DNA of 64,000 bases from Ardenticatenaceae bacterium (GTDB taxonomy: Bacteria > Chloroflexota > Anaerolineae > Promineifilales > Promineifilaceae). Where the stretch lies: contig JACKBN010000008.1 in NCBI GenBank assembly GCA_020634565.1, forward strand, positions 124,001-188,000. The letters run 5' to 3'. The notes under the pieces are model-generated. The model had not been told where the DNA came from. It was given only the letters and a program-made list of their open reading frames with translations, and did not search any database. The position numbers and the translations under genes were made by a program. Shown here piece by piece: positions 28,581 to 38,488 of this stretch (position 1 is the first letter of the stretch; every line of letters starts with the position of its first letter).

Positions 28581-28688
28581 CTGCTAATGTACAGATTTTG
28601 TTTTGAAATGCACCGCTGTGGGAAAGCGGGTTCGGTCGGTACGGTGTCAATCTGCTGATTACCGACTCACTGCCTACTTTTTCCGGTT

Positions 28689-29612
28689 CTAATTACGGCG
28701 CGGTCTTGGCTTGACAGGACGCTTACGCTTATTAGCCACCGCCTCTGGCAAACGATCCAGCTTCTTAAGCGTTAGCCATACGCCAAACAGCGTAATGACA
28801 AAGGCTACCAACATCGAGTATGTCAGGAAGCTGTTGCCAATGGTCGGCTGATCGGGCCGGAAGAATTCAATCCAGGTGCGGTTGCCGCCCCACCAGATCA
28901 AGAAAATCCCAAACAAGGTGCCCGGTTCCCATTTATCCCGAAAACGATTGTTCAACCAGACCAAGAGCAAAAAGCCGACAAACAGGGCGATTGATTCGTA
29001 TAAAAAGGTGGGGTGAAACCGGGTAGTATCTGCCGGGTATACGGAGAGATCGCTGTATTGGGCAATGCGGTACTGCGGCTCAATGAGCAAGCCCCAACCA
29101 CTGCCTGTTGGCGGGCCGTACAGCTCTTTGTTGATGAAGTTGCCCCAACGGCCGATCGCCTGGGCCAACAGCAATGCTGGGCCGGCCACATCGGCATAAT
29201 GCCAGAACTTAAGCCGCCGCCACACCACGTAAAACCAGGCCACCAAGACGGCTCCCACAAAACCACCGAGAATATTGACACCCCCGGCGCGGAAGTTGAA
29301 AACCTGGCCCAGCGACGTGTACTGAGCGCCATCAATAATGTCTAAAACCACGTAGGTGAGCCGGGCAAAAAAGTAGCCCGCAAAAACAACGATGATCAGC
29401 CCATTGTAAAATTCATCAATGGCCTTTACCCCTAGCTGCCGCTTTTGCAGCTCCCGCGCGGCCCACCAGGCACCCAGGGCAATGCCGATCACGATGATGA
29501 TACCGTACCAGTAAATTGGCAGTGTGGCTCCCAGGTTAGGGAACCAGTTCTGCAAGAACTGGGGCATGGGTATCTCGAAAGCTACCCGGTTGATATTTAT
29601 TGCATCAAACAT
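28689..29612 (-). CDS. lgt: Prolipoprotein diacylglyceryl transferase
   Basis: A 307-residue membrane enzyme that moves a diacylglyceryl group onto the lipobox cysteine of preprolipoproteins. About seven hydrophobic helices are present. The Lgt signature (IGRWGNFINKELYG, about 140-155) includes the essential Arg and Glu. The C-terminal tail is basic (KRKRPVKPRPRR). An AGAGGA ribosome site precedes the ATG. Its presence fits the several lipoproteins encoded in the window. It is close behind the alkaline-phosphatase-superfamily gene (77 nt). Confidence 0.94.
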   Translation of the reverse strand: MFDAININRVAFEIPMPQFLQNWFPNLGATLPIYWYGIIIVIGIALGAWWAARELQKRQLGVKAIDEFYNGLIIVVFAGYFFARLTYVVLDIIDGAQYTSLGQVFNFRAGGVNILGGFVGAVLVAWFYVVWRRLKFWHYADVAGPALLLAQAIGRWGNFINKELYGPPTGSGWGLLIEPQYRIAQYSDLSVYPADTTRFHPTFLYESIALFVGFLLLVWLNNRFRDKWEPGTLFGIFLIWWGGNRTWIEFFRPDQPTIGNSFLTYSMLVAFVITLFGVWLTLKKLDRLPEAVANKRKRPVKPRPRRN

Positions 29613-29688
29613 CTCTTTTCCTCTCTCAGTTTAATGTTAGGTTCGTTGCTAATTATAATGTCGCCAATCCGTCATCGACAGTTACTGG

Positions 29689-31278
29689 TTAGTCAATGTA
29701 CCCTAGAGCGCGCAGACGGCGGGTCATGCTCTCATCCAGTTCAATTTGGCTACCCGCGTCTACCTGGTTTTTCTGCTGGGAAACGGCCGTTACCCAACGT
29801 CCTAACTCTTTCTGCATTGGCTCTGCTACAGACGGCCGTTTTGCCAACACGTTCACTGATTCTAACGGATCATCCGCTAAATCAAAAAGTTCGTCCAATT
29901 TTTCATCAACTTGAATCAGCTTGTGCGCTTTGGCCGCTGCCTCATCCTCACCAATTTGCTGCACCACAGCCCGCCGCACCGAAAGACAACGATACGCTTC
30001 CAGCAGTTCCGGCTGCCGTTTTTCAATCGCTTTCACAAAGGTCAGCGGCGGGTAGACCTCACTGTAAGCCACGCCCTGCTCAGGGTCGTGCCCATTCACC
30101 GTGTTGGCCAGCGTCAGACCATGCACCCGAATCGGATCCACCGTAGCCGATTGCGGCAAGCGGCCGGCTGCATCCAAAATGGTATGGAAAACGCGGCGCG
30201 TACTTACCGGCGTGGCCACACGCGCCGGTTGTTTAAAACGCTGCGGCCACTGCATGAGCAGCGGCACGTGCAGCAGTTCCTGGTAGGCCACAAAGGCGTG
30301 CCCCATGCAGCCGTGTTCACCCAGCCCATCGCCATGATCGGCCACAATGATGGTGAGCGTGTTTTCGGCATTGGCTCGCTGCTGCAATGTTTTGAGCAGT
30401 TGGCCCAGGTACGCATCCTGGTAGGCTACTTCGGCATCGTACAAATCGCTCAGCACGTCGGTTTCTAGCTGGCTCAACGGCTCGGCCAGGGGGGCTGCCC
30501 ACCGGTAGGATTCGCGATTCCAGCGGCGCATGACGGTGCGGGCTTCTTTGCTGCGGCGCAAATAGGGGGCCACTTTGTCAATAAATTCCACCGGAGGCGT
30601 AAAGGGTAGATGGGTTTCCATCAGATTCAGGAAGAGGAATAACGGCCGTTCCGACCCCTTCTCCTCTCGCTCCTGCAAATAATGCGTCAAATCCCGCACC
30701 GAGCGTTCGTTTTGCCCCTTGAAGTTTGCCACTCGTGACCAAATTGGCGTAAACCAGGCATTCAGCGACAAACGAAAGGCCAGGTCAGACTGGCCAAAAA
30801 AGTTCTGGATGGGATACGAGATGCGGCGCAAAAACTGCGTGTACTTCTCAATCAAACGGCGCAGCGGTCGCGGCAGCGTCGTGGAATCACTCGGTACGCT
30901 GGGGATTGCCCCACCGTAATTATAAAATGTCTCAAAGCCACGCTTAAAGCCGTTGTTGAGAATGCCCACCAGTGGATTGTTGCAAAAGGCGACCGTTTGG
31001 TAGCCAGAATCACGCAATAGTTCGGCTAAATGCGGCCGTTCTGGGGAAAGCGCCTGTGAGGATTGGGTAACCTGATGTGCCGTGGGATATAGCCCAGTAA
31101 ACATGGAAGCATGGCTGGGAATGGTCCACTGGGCAGGTGAAATTGCCTGCTCAAACAGCACACCTTCTTTGGCAAATTGATCAAGATTGGGGGTAATCGC
31201 TTTGGGATGACCGTAACAGCCTAACCGGTCGGCTCGCTGCGTATCAAGGACTATAAAGATGACATCTGGTTGATTCAT
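29689..31278 (-). CDS. Sulfatase-like enzyme with Thr in place of the formylglycine Cys
   Basis: A 529-residue alkaline-phosphatase-superfamily hydrolase in the sulfatase branch. Metal-binding parts are visible: an N-terminal VLDTQRADRLGCYG and a later ADHGDGLGEHG. In true sulfatases the nucleophile is the C-x-P-S-R cysteine, converted to formylglycine; here the site reads T52-I-P-S-H. A Thr at this place occurs in phosphotransferases and phosphodiesterases of the superfamily, so this may act on phospho- rather than sulfo-esters. No signal peptide is seen. It lies between lgt and the acidic membrane protein on the same strand; any link is unproven. Confidence 0.8.
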   Translation of the reverse strand: MNQPDVIFIVLDTQRADRLGCYGHPKAITPNLDQFAKEGVLFEQAISPAQWTIPSHASMFTGLYPTAHQVTQSSQALSPERPHLAELLRDSGYQTVAFCNNPLVGILNNGFKRGFETFYNYGGAIPSVPSDSTTLPRPLRRLIEKYTQFLRRISYPIQNFFGQSDLAFRLSLNAWFTPIWSRVANFKGQNERSVRDLTHYLQEREEKGSERPLFLFLNLMETHLPFTPPVEFIDKVAPYLRRSKEARTVMRRWNRESYRWAAPLAEPLSQLETDVLSDLYDAEVAYQDAYLGQLLKTLQQRANAENTLTIIVADHGDGLGEHGCMGHAFVAYQELLHVPLLMQWPQRFKQPARVATPVSTRRVFHTILDAAGRLPQSATVDPIRVHGLTLANTVNGHDPEQGVAYSEVYPPLTFVKAIEKRQPELLEAYRCLSVRRAVVQQIGEDEAAAKAHKLIQVDEKLDELFDLADDPLESVNVLAKRPSVAEPMQKELGRWVTAVSQQKNQVDAGSQIELDESMTRRLRALGYID

Positions 31279-31332
31279 AGGGCACTATTTTATCCATTCA
31301 TACCCGCAGAACCAACCAGATTTATTAAAGGC

Positions 31333-34044
31333 TTAGAAGCCAAACCAGCTCATGATGTTGTCTAGCAACTGGGGCTGCACATCCTCGGGCAAGAGGGCAA
31401 AGGGCAGCAACAAGAACAGTGATTGCTGATCATCGGCCGCTTCATCGATGGTGGCGATACCCACGATATTGCCTGCATCATCGCTGTTGGCCCCGCGCAC
31501 CAGAAAAGCCGTAGAGCCATCTTCCAGATCTTCAACGAGAAAATCGGCAAAAATAGCGCCATAGGTATCATCCAACTCAATCACATCGCCCGCAACAAAA
31601 CCATCGAGCAAAATCTCGTCATCACCCACAAATTCCAGATCGGTGATGTCTGAGAGGCCTAGGTCACCTAAAAGGGTCGGGGATGAACCGGTAATAAAGA
31701 ATGAACCACCAGCATCCAGGTATTCAAAGATGACAAATGTGTCGTCGCCGAAAAAACCTTCATCATCCAGGTAATCTCCGGAATCCCAGATGAGCAGATC
31801 AATGTCCTCCAGGGCTTCAGCCTCCAGGGGCCCGTCGATGGTGGAAACCCAGGTCACTACTGTGTAATCTTCGGCCAGCAATGTTTCCAGTTCAATTTGG
31901 CTGGTAAAGCCATCGCCAATGGGCTCGCCATTGTCGTCTATAAAGAGAAAGATGGTTACATCCTCATTGCTGCCTTCGTCCCCATTGTCCCCGGTGTCGC
32001 CTTCATCTTCGGCCGGAACTTCGCTGGATTCAGTAACCGTCAGCGTGAAGTCACCGCCATTGTCAAAGAAATCGCTCAGAAGAATGGTGTAAGCTGCATC
32101 ATCGGTAATTTCGTAGCCGATGATTGATTCCCCTTCACCGGTAAATCCAGAGTCAGAGGCGGCCAGGAAAACATTGTCGGCATCGTACAGTTCCAGCACG
32201 GCATCCAAATCTTCGCCGCTGTCCACGATGATGTCGATGACGGCCGGGCCATCTTCGAAGGTCCAGCTGAATTGCTCGCCTTCGGGCAGGGTGCCCTCTA
32301 CGGTTTCGCCCAGGCCAATCACACCTTGATCTGTCGCGTCGATATCCTCAGCAGGCAGCTCGTCGATCTCATCGGTTGGTTCACTACCTGGCTCGTCGTC
32401 TTCTTCAACGGCCGTATCTTCATCGCCACCATCTTCTTCATCGGGTTCCAGCACGCCACCCGTGAGCAGTTCAGCCTCCACGTCTTCATCAGCAACGTTG
32501 GTGGGGCAAAGCGCCAGGTTATCTTGCAGCAAACAGTCTGCCAGCGCGTAGTTGGCATCCAGCGGAATCAGGTCCAGCAGGCGGCTGATGGTATTCTCCA
32601 GCCCTTCCTTGCTGGCGGCCAAAACCACCAGGCGACGCTGACCACCGCTCTCATCCAGCAAAATCAAAGCTGTGCCAGACATTTGCACATTGCCCAGTTC
32701 TGACTGAATAAGACGATCAAAAACATCTTCTGCGGTTTCGGCCGTATCATCGACTGGCTCTTCATCATCGGCAGCTTCAGCCTCTACCTCGTCAACTGGC
32801 TCGGCTTCCGTATCTTCATCTTCGGCATCTGCATCGGCGTTTTCCAATGCGGCCGTTTCTGCCTCAGTCAAGATTTCAGGATCAATCACCAGCGTGATAC
32901 CCGCATCGGCCAGCATCTCTGCTACGTCATCTGACTGGTTAAACAGACCCAGATAAATGGCGTCACCGCTTTGGCTTTCCGTGGTGGACAGTGTCAGCTC
33001 TTTTTCTGCTTCCCGCAGACTGGCCTGCAAGGTAATAATTTCATCAAACGCATCGGGGCCGAGGTCCGGTGTGCCCGCATAAACCAGCTCTACTTCCTGA
33101 GTAAAGAAGTAAGGGAAATCAGCCACGGTGTAGTCGCGGCTGGCTGGTCCTGCCAGAAAATCAGCCATTTGGGCAATGAAACGGCCGTTATCCAACACCG
33201 TGTAATAAGGCTCCGTCAAAAACTGAAGGTCGCCAATGGCCAGCACTTTGCCAGAAGCAGCGGTTGCCGCCAGCGTAAGGCCACCGGGGCGGTCTGTGGC
33301 CGATGACCAGGTATTGTCATCACCCGCCATGAGATATTCGGCCCCAGCGCCCACCTGGATTGAGTGCGCCCCATAAAAAGCGACATTTTCCAAATCGGCC
33401 GTCAGGGCACTACTGGCAAAGCCCGCTTCATTCACGATGATGTTGCGGAAGTTGCCTTCGTTTTCCAGCGTGTTGTACAGATAGTCGCCGTTAAAAATGA
33501 GGTCGAAGCTGTTAGCCAGGCTGTTAAGCGCAATTTTGTCTGACTCCACAAACACGTTGAAGGTGAACAAATCTTCTTCCACGATCACGTTGTAGCGTGT
33601 GGGATCGCCCAACATCAACAGGTGACCACCACGCCGCACAAAATTCTCGACTGCCTGAATTTCGTCGGCAGCAAAACGCTGCAAGGGGGTGATAACCACA
33701 AACGCGTTCACGGCGCGCAGGGCAGTCGCCAGATCGCCACCCGTGTAGCTAATCATTTCGACGCCACGTGCCGCCAAACGGCCGTCCAAATAGCCAATCT
33801 CGTCCAGCGTAAATGCATTATCGTGAGCCTGATCCAACAGCACCAGCCCGCCAAACGTCTCCGGTTCATCTACAAACGATGCTGAGGCCGGGGTGGGCAC
33901 GCTCTCTACCAAAGAAGCAACGTCATATGTGGGCGGCTCCACACGGTCGCCCCCACCCAAACGATAATGCTGCAAGTAGCGAACGGCCGTTGGCGCAATA
34001 AGCAACAGGACAAAAACAAGTAAGAAAATTAATCCTCGGCGCAT
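31333..34044 (-). CDS. Large acidic membrane-anchored protein, GldG/DUF4350-like plus PPC-like domain
   Basis: A 903-residue protein with one N-terminal membrane helix (about 4-24) and a very acidic external part. Residues about 60-310 resemble the GATase-like fold of DUF4350/GldG-type proteins (GGLVLLDQAHDNAFTLDE, FVRRGGHLLMLGDP). Glu/Asp-rich linkers follow (about 395-450 and 540-590). A PPC-like beta-sandwich (about 590-690) contains GEQFSWTFEDGPAVIDIIVDS. The C-terminal 200 residues form a second Rossmann-like unit (DIDLLIWDSGDYL, LDAGGSFFITGS). The domain makeup suggests binding rather than catalysis. It follows sppA by 28 nt, which implies cotranscription. Function is not known. Confidence 0.75.
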   Translation of the reverse strand: MRRGLIFLLVFVLLLIAPTAVRYLQHYRLGGGDRVEPPTYDVASLVESVPTPASASFVDEPETFGGLVLLDQAHDNAFTLDEIGYLDGRLAARGVEMISYTGGDLATALRAVNAFVVITPLQRFAADEIQAVENFVRRGGHLLMLGDPTRYNVIVEEDLFTFNVFVESDKIALNSLANSFDLIFNGDYLYNTLENEGNFRNIIVNEAGFASSALTADLENVAFYGAHSIQVGAGAEYLMAGDDNTWSSATDRPGGLTLAATAASGKVLAIGDLQFLTEPYYTVLDNGRFIAQMADFLAGPASRDYTVADFPYFFTQEVELVYAGTPDLGPDAFDEIITLQASLREAEKELTLSTTESQSGDAIYLGLFNQSDDVAEMLADAGITLVIDPEILTEAETAALENADADAEDEDTEAEPVDEVEAEAADDEEPVDDTAETAEDVFDRLIQSELGNVQMSGTALILLDESGGQRRLVVLAASKEGLENTISRLLDLIPLDANYALADCLLQDNLALCPTNVADEDVEAELLTGGVLEPDEEDGGDEDTAVEEDDEPGSEPTDEIDELPAEDIDATDQGVIGLGETVEGTLPEGEQFSWTFEDGPAVIDIIVDSGEDLDAVLELYDADNVFLAASDSGFTGEGESIIGYEITDDAAYTILLSDFFDNGGDFTLTVTESSEVPAEDEGDTGDNGDEGSNEDVTIFLFIDDNGEPIGDGFTSQIELETLLAEDYTVVTWVSTIDGPLEAEALEDIDLLIWDSGDYLDDEGFFGDDTFVIFEYLDAGGSFFITGSSPTLLGDLGLSDITDLEFVGDDEILLDGFVAGDVIELDDTYGAIFADFLVEDLEDGSTAFLVRGANSDDAGNIVGIATIDEAADDQQSLFLLLPFALLPEDVQPQLLDNIMSWFGF

Positions 34045-34072
34045 GATTTAATCCTTGGAATTCATTTTATAA

Positions 34073-34951
34073 TTAATGGTTAGCGGGCAGCTCGATGTAC
34101 CGGTAGTAAAGACCCGGTGGCAAATCAGCCGGTGTAGCCCACAACTTCTCCTGGTTAATGGCTGGCACCTGATAAGTGCCAAACGCCACCGGACCATCTT
34201 CGCCAAAAGCCAGCGGATACAGTTCAACCGTCTCGTAACCGCGAATGCCCGCCAGCTCGGCGGCTTTGTCAAACGCCTCACTCGTGGAAATGATGCCGTC
34301 GATGAGCCCCAATTCGAGCGCGCGCACCCCACCAAAAATTTCGGCGCGAGACAGCAAATCGAGATCGGCATTTAGTTTTTCACCACGACCGTTGGCCACC
34401 GCCTGCAAAAAGGCAAACTTCAATGTTTCAGCCCGGCGCACATAGCCATCCCGCGTGCCGCCAAACGATTTATAAGGCCCGGTTGTCAGCACTTCTTCTT
34501 CCAGGAAAGGGGCCTCAGGCAAAGAGCTAATGACACCAATGCTGCCAATGGCGGACCCTGGCTTGGCATAAATTGCATCCGCAGCGGAAGCAATGTAATA
34601 AGCCCCACTGGCAGCCAAGAAATCGACTGTGGCAACCACGGGCAAATCTTGCCGCGCAGCCAACACGTCCATGTAAAGATCTTCGCTGTCAGAGGCAGTG
34701 CCACCGGGGCTATTGATCACAATAACCACCGCTTTGATTGACGGATCATCTCGTGCATAGATGAGCTGCTCACGGAACTCAAAAGCAGTGGCATTCGAAA
34801 TTTCATAGTTGAGGCGAATAACGCCAATTTTTGGTTGGGGGACCAATCGGGGGGCCATGTACAGGCCAATTGCTAAGGGCACCACAATAACAATCAGAAA
34901 GAGGAGAATCAAACGCAGCGGGGAACGGTTGTCGCCGTTGTCTTGCATCAT
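34073..34951 (-). CDS. sppA: Signal peptide peptidase SppA-like (S49) protease
   Basis: A 292-residue membrane protease with one N-terminal helix (about 12-32), of the short SppA type. It has the ClpP-like crotonase-type fold (VVIVINSPGGTASDSE). The nucleophile Ser is in LAASGAYYIASAAD and the general-base Lys is probably in GPYKSFGGTRD, giving the Ser/Lys dyad. It degrades signal peptides or membrane proteins. The start at 34951 is chosen because AAGGAG lies 6 nt upstream; a longer in-frame start would add a basic stretch. It is first in an operon with the acidic protein. Confidence 0.9.
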   Translation of the reverse strand: MMQDNGDNRSPLRLILLFLIVIVVPLAIGLYMAPRLVPQPKIGVIRLNYEISNATAFEFREQLIYARDDPSIKAVVIVINSPGGTASDSEDLYMDVLAARQDLPVVATVDFLAASGAYYIASAADAIYAKPGSAIGSIGVISSLPEAPFLEEEVLTTGPYKSFGGTRDGYVRRAETLKFAFLQAVANGRGEKLNADLDLLSRAEIFGGVRALELGLIDGIISTSEAFDKAAELAGIRGYETVELYPLAFGEDGPVAFGTYQVPAINQEKLWATPADLPPGLYYRYIELPANH

Positions 34952-35214
34952 ACCTAGCTCCTTTTGCCAATACGCAAAACGTTTTTTTGCCATCATTTGC
35001 AGTACACGGCCGTTGTACTTGTTTTCTTTTTTCCAAGCTGGCCGATTACAATTGAGTGAAGCCGCAGTAGGATAACATGTTGAGATTGCGATGGCAACCA
35101 GCAATGGCGCAATCATTTGCAACTATTTTTATGATTTGACAAACCATTATGTTAAAATCAAACTATCTACTGTTCAACGTAAATTATGGCTCTGGTTAAC
35201 AGTAGCGAACGCTC

Positions 35215-36450
35215 ATGCATATCACCCATCTATCATTGACGAATTTCCGGAATTACGGCCGTTTAGAATTGACGCTCCCCAAAGGGCCAATTTTAATTTA
35301 CGGCAACAACGCACAAGGCAAGACCAATCTACTGGAAGCGATCTATTACTTGGCAACCACCCGCTCTCCCCACGCAGATAATGATGCCCAATTGCTCAAC
35401 TGGAACGCCGCTCAGGCAGCCGAACCAGTTGTGGTTGGACGCCTGGTAGCCTCTGTGGAAACGTTGAAACAAACCCACTCTTTGGAAATGCGCCTGATTC
35501 AGGAACAAAAATCGGCCGTTTCACAGTACCGCAACTTCAGCTTTCGCCGTCAGGCCCTGCTGGACCGGCGTAAGGTGCGCCTGATGGATCTATTAGGGGC
35601 CATGCGCGTGGTGCTCTTTTTACCAGAAGATGTCCAGCTGCTCACCGGCTCTCCTGCCAATCGCCGCCGCTACATGGACATTACGCTCTGTCAGATTGAT
35701 CCCGTCTACTGCCGCACCCTTTCCAATTACAACAAGGTACTGGAACAGCGCAACGCCACGTTGCGCCAGATGGCCGAAGGCAGCCCGGTGCGCGATGTGC
35801 TGCCCATTTACACGGACAAGCTGGTTAGCCTAGGCAGCACCATCTTTCTGCGGCGCGCCGAATTTTTGGCCAATATCAGTCGGGAAACGCAGCGCATCCA
35901 TTACGAATCATTAACCGCCGGACGTGAATCCATTAAATTGCTCTATTTACCACGTCTGAGCGTGAAAAAATCAAAGCTGGCGGCACGCGGCGAACAAGAC
36001 CCCGCAACTTTGGCGGAGTGGCTTGAAACTCATCAGGGACAGTCAGAATTAGTTTCAGAACGTTTTGCTAAGCTGTTGCAAGAATCTTTAGCAACGGATA
36101 TTGCACGCGGTGCCACCACGGTGGGGCCGCATCGTGATGATTGGTCATTTCAATTAAACGGCCGTTCCTTGGGTAGTTTTGGCTCTCGCGGGCAGCAGCG
36201 CACAGCCATTCTGGCCTTAAAAATGGGTGAAATCAACTGGATGGAAGCGGCAACTGGTGAGCGTCCAATTTTACTATTGGATGAAGTAGTGGCAGAATTA
36301 GACGAAAATCGGCGTGGTGCCTTGCTAAGCTGCGTAACTGAAACCACACAAGCCATATTAACCGCAACCGATCCGGGGATGTTCACAGAGCCCTTTTTAC
36401 AACAAGCAACACGCATGCACGTTGAAAACGGCCGTGTAACTGTAATGTAA
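35215..36450 (+). CDS. recF: DNA repair and replication protein RecF
   Basis: A 411-residue SMC-like ATPase that loads RecA at gaps with RecO/RecR. It starts with the RecF hallmark LTNFRNYGRLEL, followed by Walker A (GNNAQGKTNLLEAI, about 30-43). The ABC signature region is SRGQQRTAILALK, and Walker B with the D-loop is LLLDEVVAELDENRR. Length is a little longer than usual (about 360-390). It is not next to dnaA/dnaN here, unlike in many bacteria. No ribosome site is visible before the ATG at 35215; the call rests on the N-terminal alignment. Confidence 0.94.
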   Translation: MHITHLSLTNFRNYGRLELTLPKGPILIYGNNAQGKTNLLEAIYYLATTRSPHADNDAQLLNWNAAQAAEPVVVGRLVASVETLKQTHSLEMRLIQEQKSAVSQYRNFSFRRQALLDRRKVRLMDLLGAMRVVLFLPEDVQLLTGSPANRRRYMDITLCQIDPVYCRTLSNYNKVLEQRNATLRQMAEGSPVRDVLPIYTDKLVSLGSTIFLRRAEFLANISRETQRIHYESLTAGRESIKLLYLPRLSVKKSKLAARGEQDPATLAEWLETHQGQSELVSERFAKLLQESLATDIARGATTVGPHRDDWSFQLNGRSLGSFGSRGQQRTAILALKMGEINWMEAATGERPILLLDEVVAELDENRRGALLSCVTETTQAILTATDPGMFTEPFLQQATRMHVENGRVTVM

Positions 36451-36490
36451 CCAACCTAATCCTGGCACTGTTTATCTTCACCATAGGCAG

Positions 36491-38488
36491 ATGCCCATTC
36501 ATCAAGTGAATAGTATTGTGAACCAGACCAACAAAGAACCATCCGTCGTACTCATCATTGATGACATGCGTGAAAACCGGCTTCTGCTCTCCTCCCAGCT
36601 CAGGCTGGATGGCCACAGCATCCTCGAAGCCAGCGGAGGTCATGACGGCATCGCCATGGCCCAAGAGCATGACCCCGACCTCATCTTACTCGACGTCATG
36701 ATGCCCGATATCAACGGATTTGAAGTATGTAAAATCCTCAAGGGCGATACGCGCACGCACCTCATCCCCATCATCATGATCACTGCCTTGAGCAAGGTTG
36801 AGTCACGTATTGAGGGCAAAAAGGCAGGCGCCGATGAATTTCTGTCCCGCCCCCACATTCGTGAAGAGCTGCTGGTTCGGGTTCGCACCCTAATTCAGCT
36901 CAAACGAGCCAGAACCAACCTCGAAGAAGAACGCCATCGCCTCCAGCTGCTGTACAACATCAGTCGGGCTGTTAGCACCCAACTTGACCTGGAATCGATG
37001 ATGTCCACCATCATTACCCAAACGCAAGCGGCCGTTGGGGCCACCAAAGGTAATATCATGCTCCTCAATGAGCAGGAGCACGTGTACCACAAATTTATCA
37101 TTCGGGCTGGCTCCCCCATTGAAATAAGCGACCGCGTGACTCAAGAAGTCATGACGCGCGGCCTGGGTGGTTGGTTGGTTGCCAACAAACGGAGCGAAAT
37201 CATTCACAACATTCGCCAGGATGATCGTTGGGTGACACTGCCCGATGATGAAGGCGAAACAGGTTCCGCCATCGGCGTGCCGCTGATTGGTTCGGATCGC
37301 ATCGTGGGTATTCTCATTTTGAATCACCCCGATGTTGGGTACTTCACCGAAGAACATCGCGAATTGCTGATTGCCTTGGGCAGCACTGTCTCGACAGCCA
37401 TTGCCAATGCGCATCTTTTCACTGAAATTAGCGAAGAACGGCGCAAGCTGGAAGCGATTTTGCGCCAGGCAACGGATGCCATCGTTACGACAGACGAAAA
37501 TTGGAATATCTCCCTGTTTAATAAAGCGGCAGAGCGTTTGTTTGACATCACCGCAGACGATGTGGCCGGCAGATATATCGGCGACATAAAACCGCTCAGC
37601 GTGCTGCTGAAGGTTTATAGCAACGGCAATAATTTGCCCAATGCCCAAGAAATCAATCTAGAAAATGGCAACACCCTGTTTACCAGCGTCTCACCTATCC
37701 AAGATGTGGGATATGCGGCCGTTTTGCAGGACATCACTGAGCTCAAACGAATTGAAGAGTTTCGCCTGACCGAAGAGCGCCGCAAAAAGCAAGAAATCAA
37801 GGAAACGTTCTCGCGCTACATGGGGCCCAGCCTGGTTGATTACGTGCTCTCCCATGAGCCCGGCCTGATGGCCCGGCGCGAACGGCGGCACGCGGTCGTC
37901 ATGTTTGCTGATATTCGCAGCTTCACCCGCTTCACGCGTTTGGTGGAACCCAATGAAGTTATTGAGCGGCTAAACAAGTTCTTCACTAAAATGACCGAGG
38001 TGGTTTATCGGTATGAAGGGACTATTTTTGAGCTGACCGGGGACGAGATTTTAGTGGCTTTTAACGCGCCATTTGATCAACTGGATGCGGCTAATCGGGC
38101 TGTGGAAACGGCCGTTGCTATGCAAAAGCGATTTAATGCCCTGCGCATGGATCTGTTTGAAGAGCTGCGCACGGGCTTTGGCATGGGCATTGGCATTGAC
38201 GAAGGGAATGTCATTGTGGGCAATGTGGGTGCCGAAACGCGCATGACGTTCCGCATGGTAGGCGACGCCGTCAACACCGCTCATCGGCTGGTGGATATTG
38301 CGGTGGATGGCCAAATTGTTGTTTCTGAAGGCATCTACCAGAATCTGCAAATAGAAAACAGTGAGCTGCTACAAGCACATCCTTTAAAATCAATGGGAGC
38401 TGTTGAAATTCGCGGCAAAGATGAGCCTGAAAATCTGTACCAGATTCACGTTTCTCTGGAAGAAACGCTGGCAGAAGAAGAATTATAA
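36491..38488 (+). CDS. Receiver-GAF-PAS-adenylate/guanylate cyclase signalling protein
   Basis: A 665-residue cytoplasmic sensor. Residues about 15-130 form a receiver domain (LIIDDMREN, phosphate-accepting Asp in LILLDVMMPD), but the conserved Lys before Pro is Arg (SRPH). A GAF domain (about 165-310) and a PAS domain (about 325-430) follow. A class III cyclase domain (about 465-640) has the two metal Asps in FADIRSFTRF and LTGDEILVAF, and GMGIGIDEGNVIVGNVG. It probably makes cAMP or cGMP in response to phosphorylation and small ligands. It begins 40 nt after recF and ends overlapping convergent rsmG by six bases. Confidence 0.9.
   Translation: MPIHQVNSIVNQTNKEPSVVLIIDDMRENRLLLSSQLRLDGHSILEASGGHDGIAMAQEHDPDLILLDVMMPDINGFEVCKILKGDTRTHLIPIIMITALSKVESRIEGKKAGADEFLSRPHIREELLVRVRTLIQLKRARTNLEEERHRLQLLYNISRAVSTQLDLESMMSTIITQTQAAVGATKGNIMLLNEQEHVYHKFIIRAGSPIEISDRVTQEVMTRGLGGWLVANKRSEIIHNIRQDDRWVTLPDDEGETGSAIGVPLIGSDRIVGILILNHPDVGYFTEEHRELLIALGSTVSTAIANAHLFTEISEERRKLEAILRQATDAIVTTDENWNISLFNKAAERLFDITADDVAGRYIGDIKPLSVLLKVYSNGNNLPNAQEINLENGNTLFTSVSPIQDVGYAAVLQDITELKRIEEFRLTEERRKKQEIKETFSRYMGPSLVDYVLSHEPGLMARRERRHAVVMFADIRSFTRFTRLVEPNEVIERLNKFFTKMTEVVYRYEGTIFELTGDEILVAFNAPFDQLDAANRAVETAVAMQKRFNALRMDLFEELRTGFGMGIGIDEGNVIVGNVGAETRMTFRMVGDAVNTAHRLVDIAVDGQIVVSEGIYQNLQIENSELLQAHPLKSMGAVEIRGKDEPENLYQIHVSLEETLAEEEL

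Noticed and set aside
29689..31278. Formylglycine sulfatase
   Set aside because: The C-x-P-S-R cysteine is replaced by Thr52, so formylglycine cannot form.
35136..35160. TTGACA and TAAAAT upstream of recF as a promoter
   Set aside because: The spacing is only 11 bases, too short for sigma-70.
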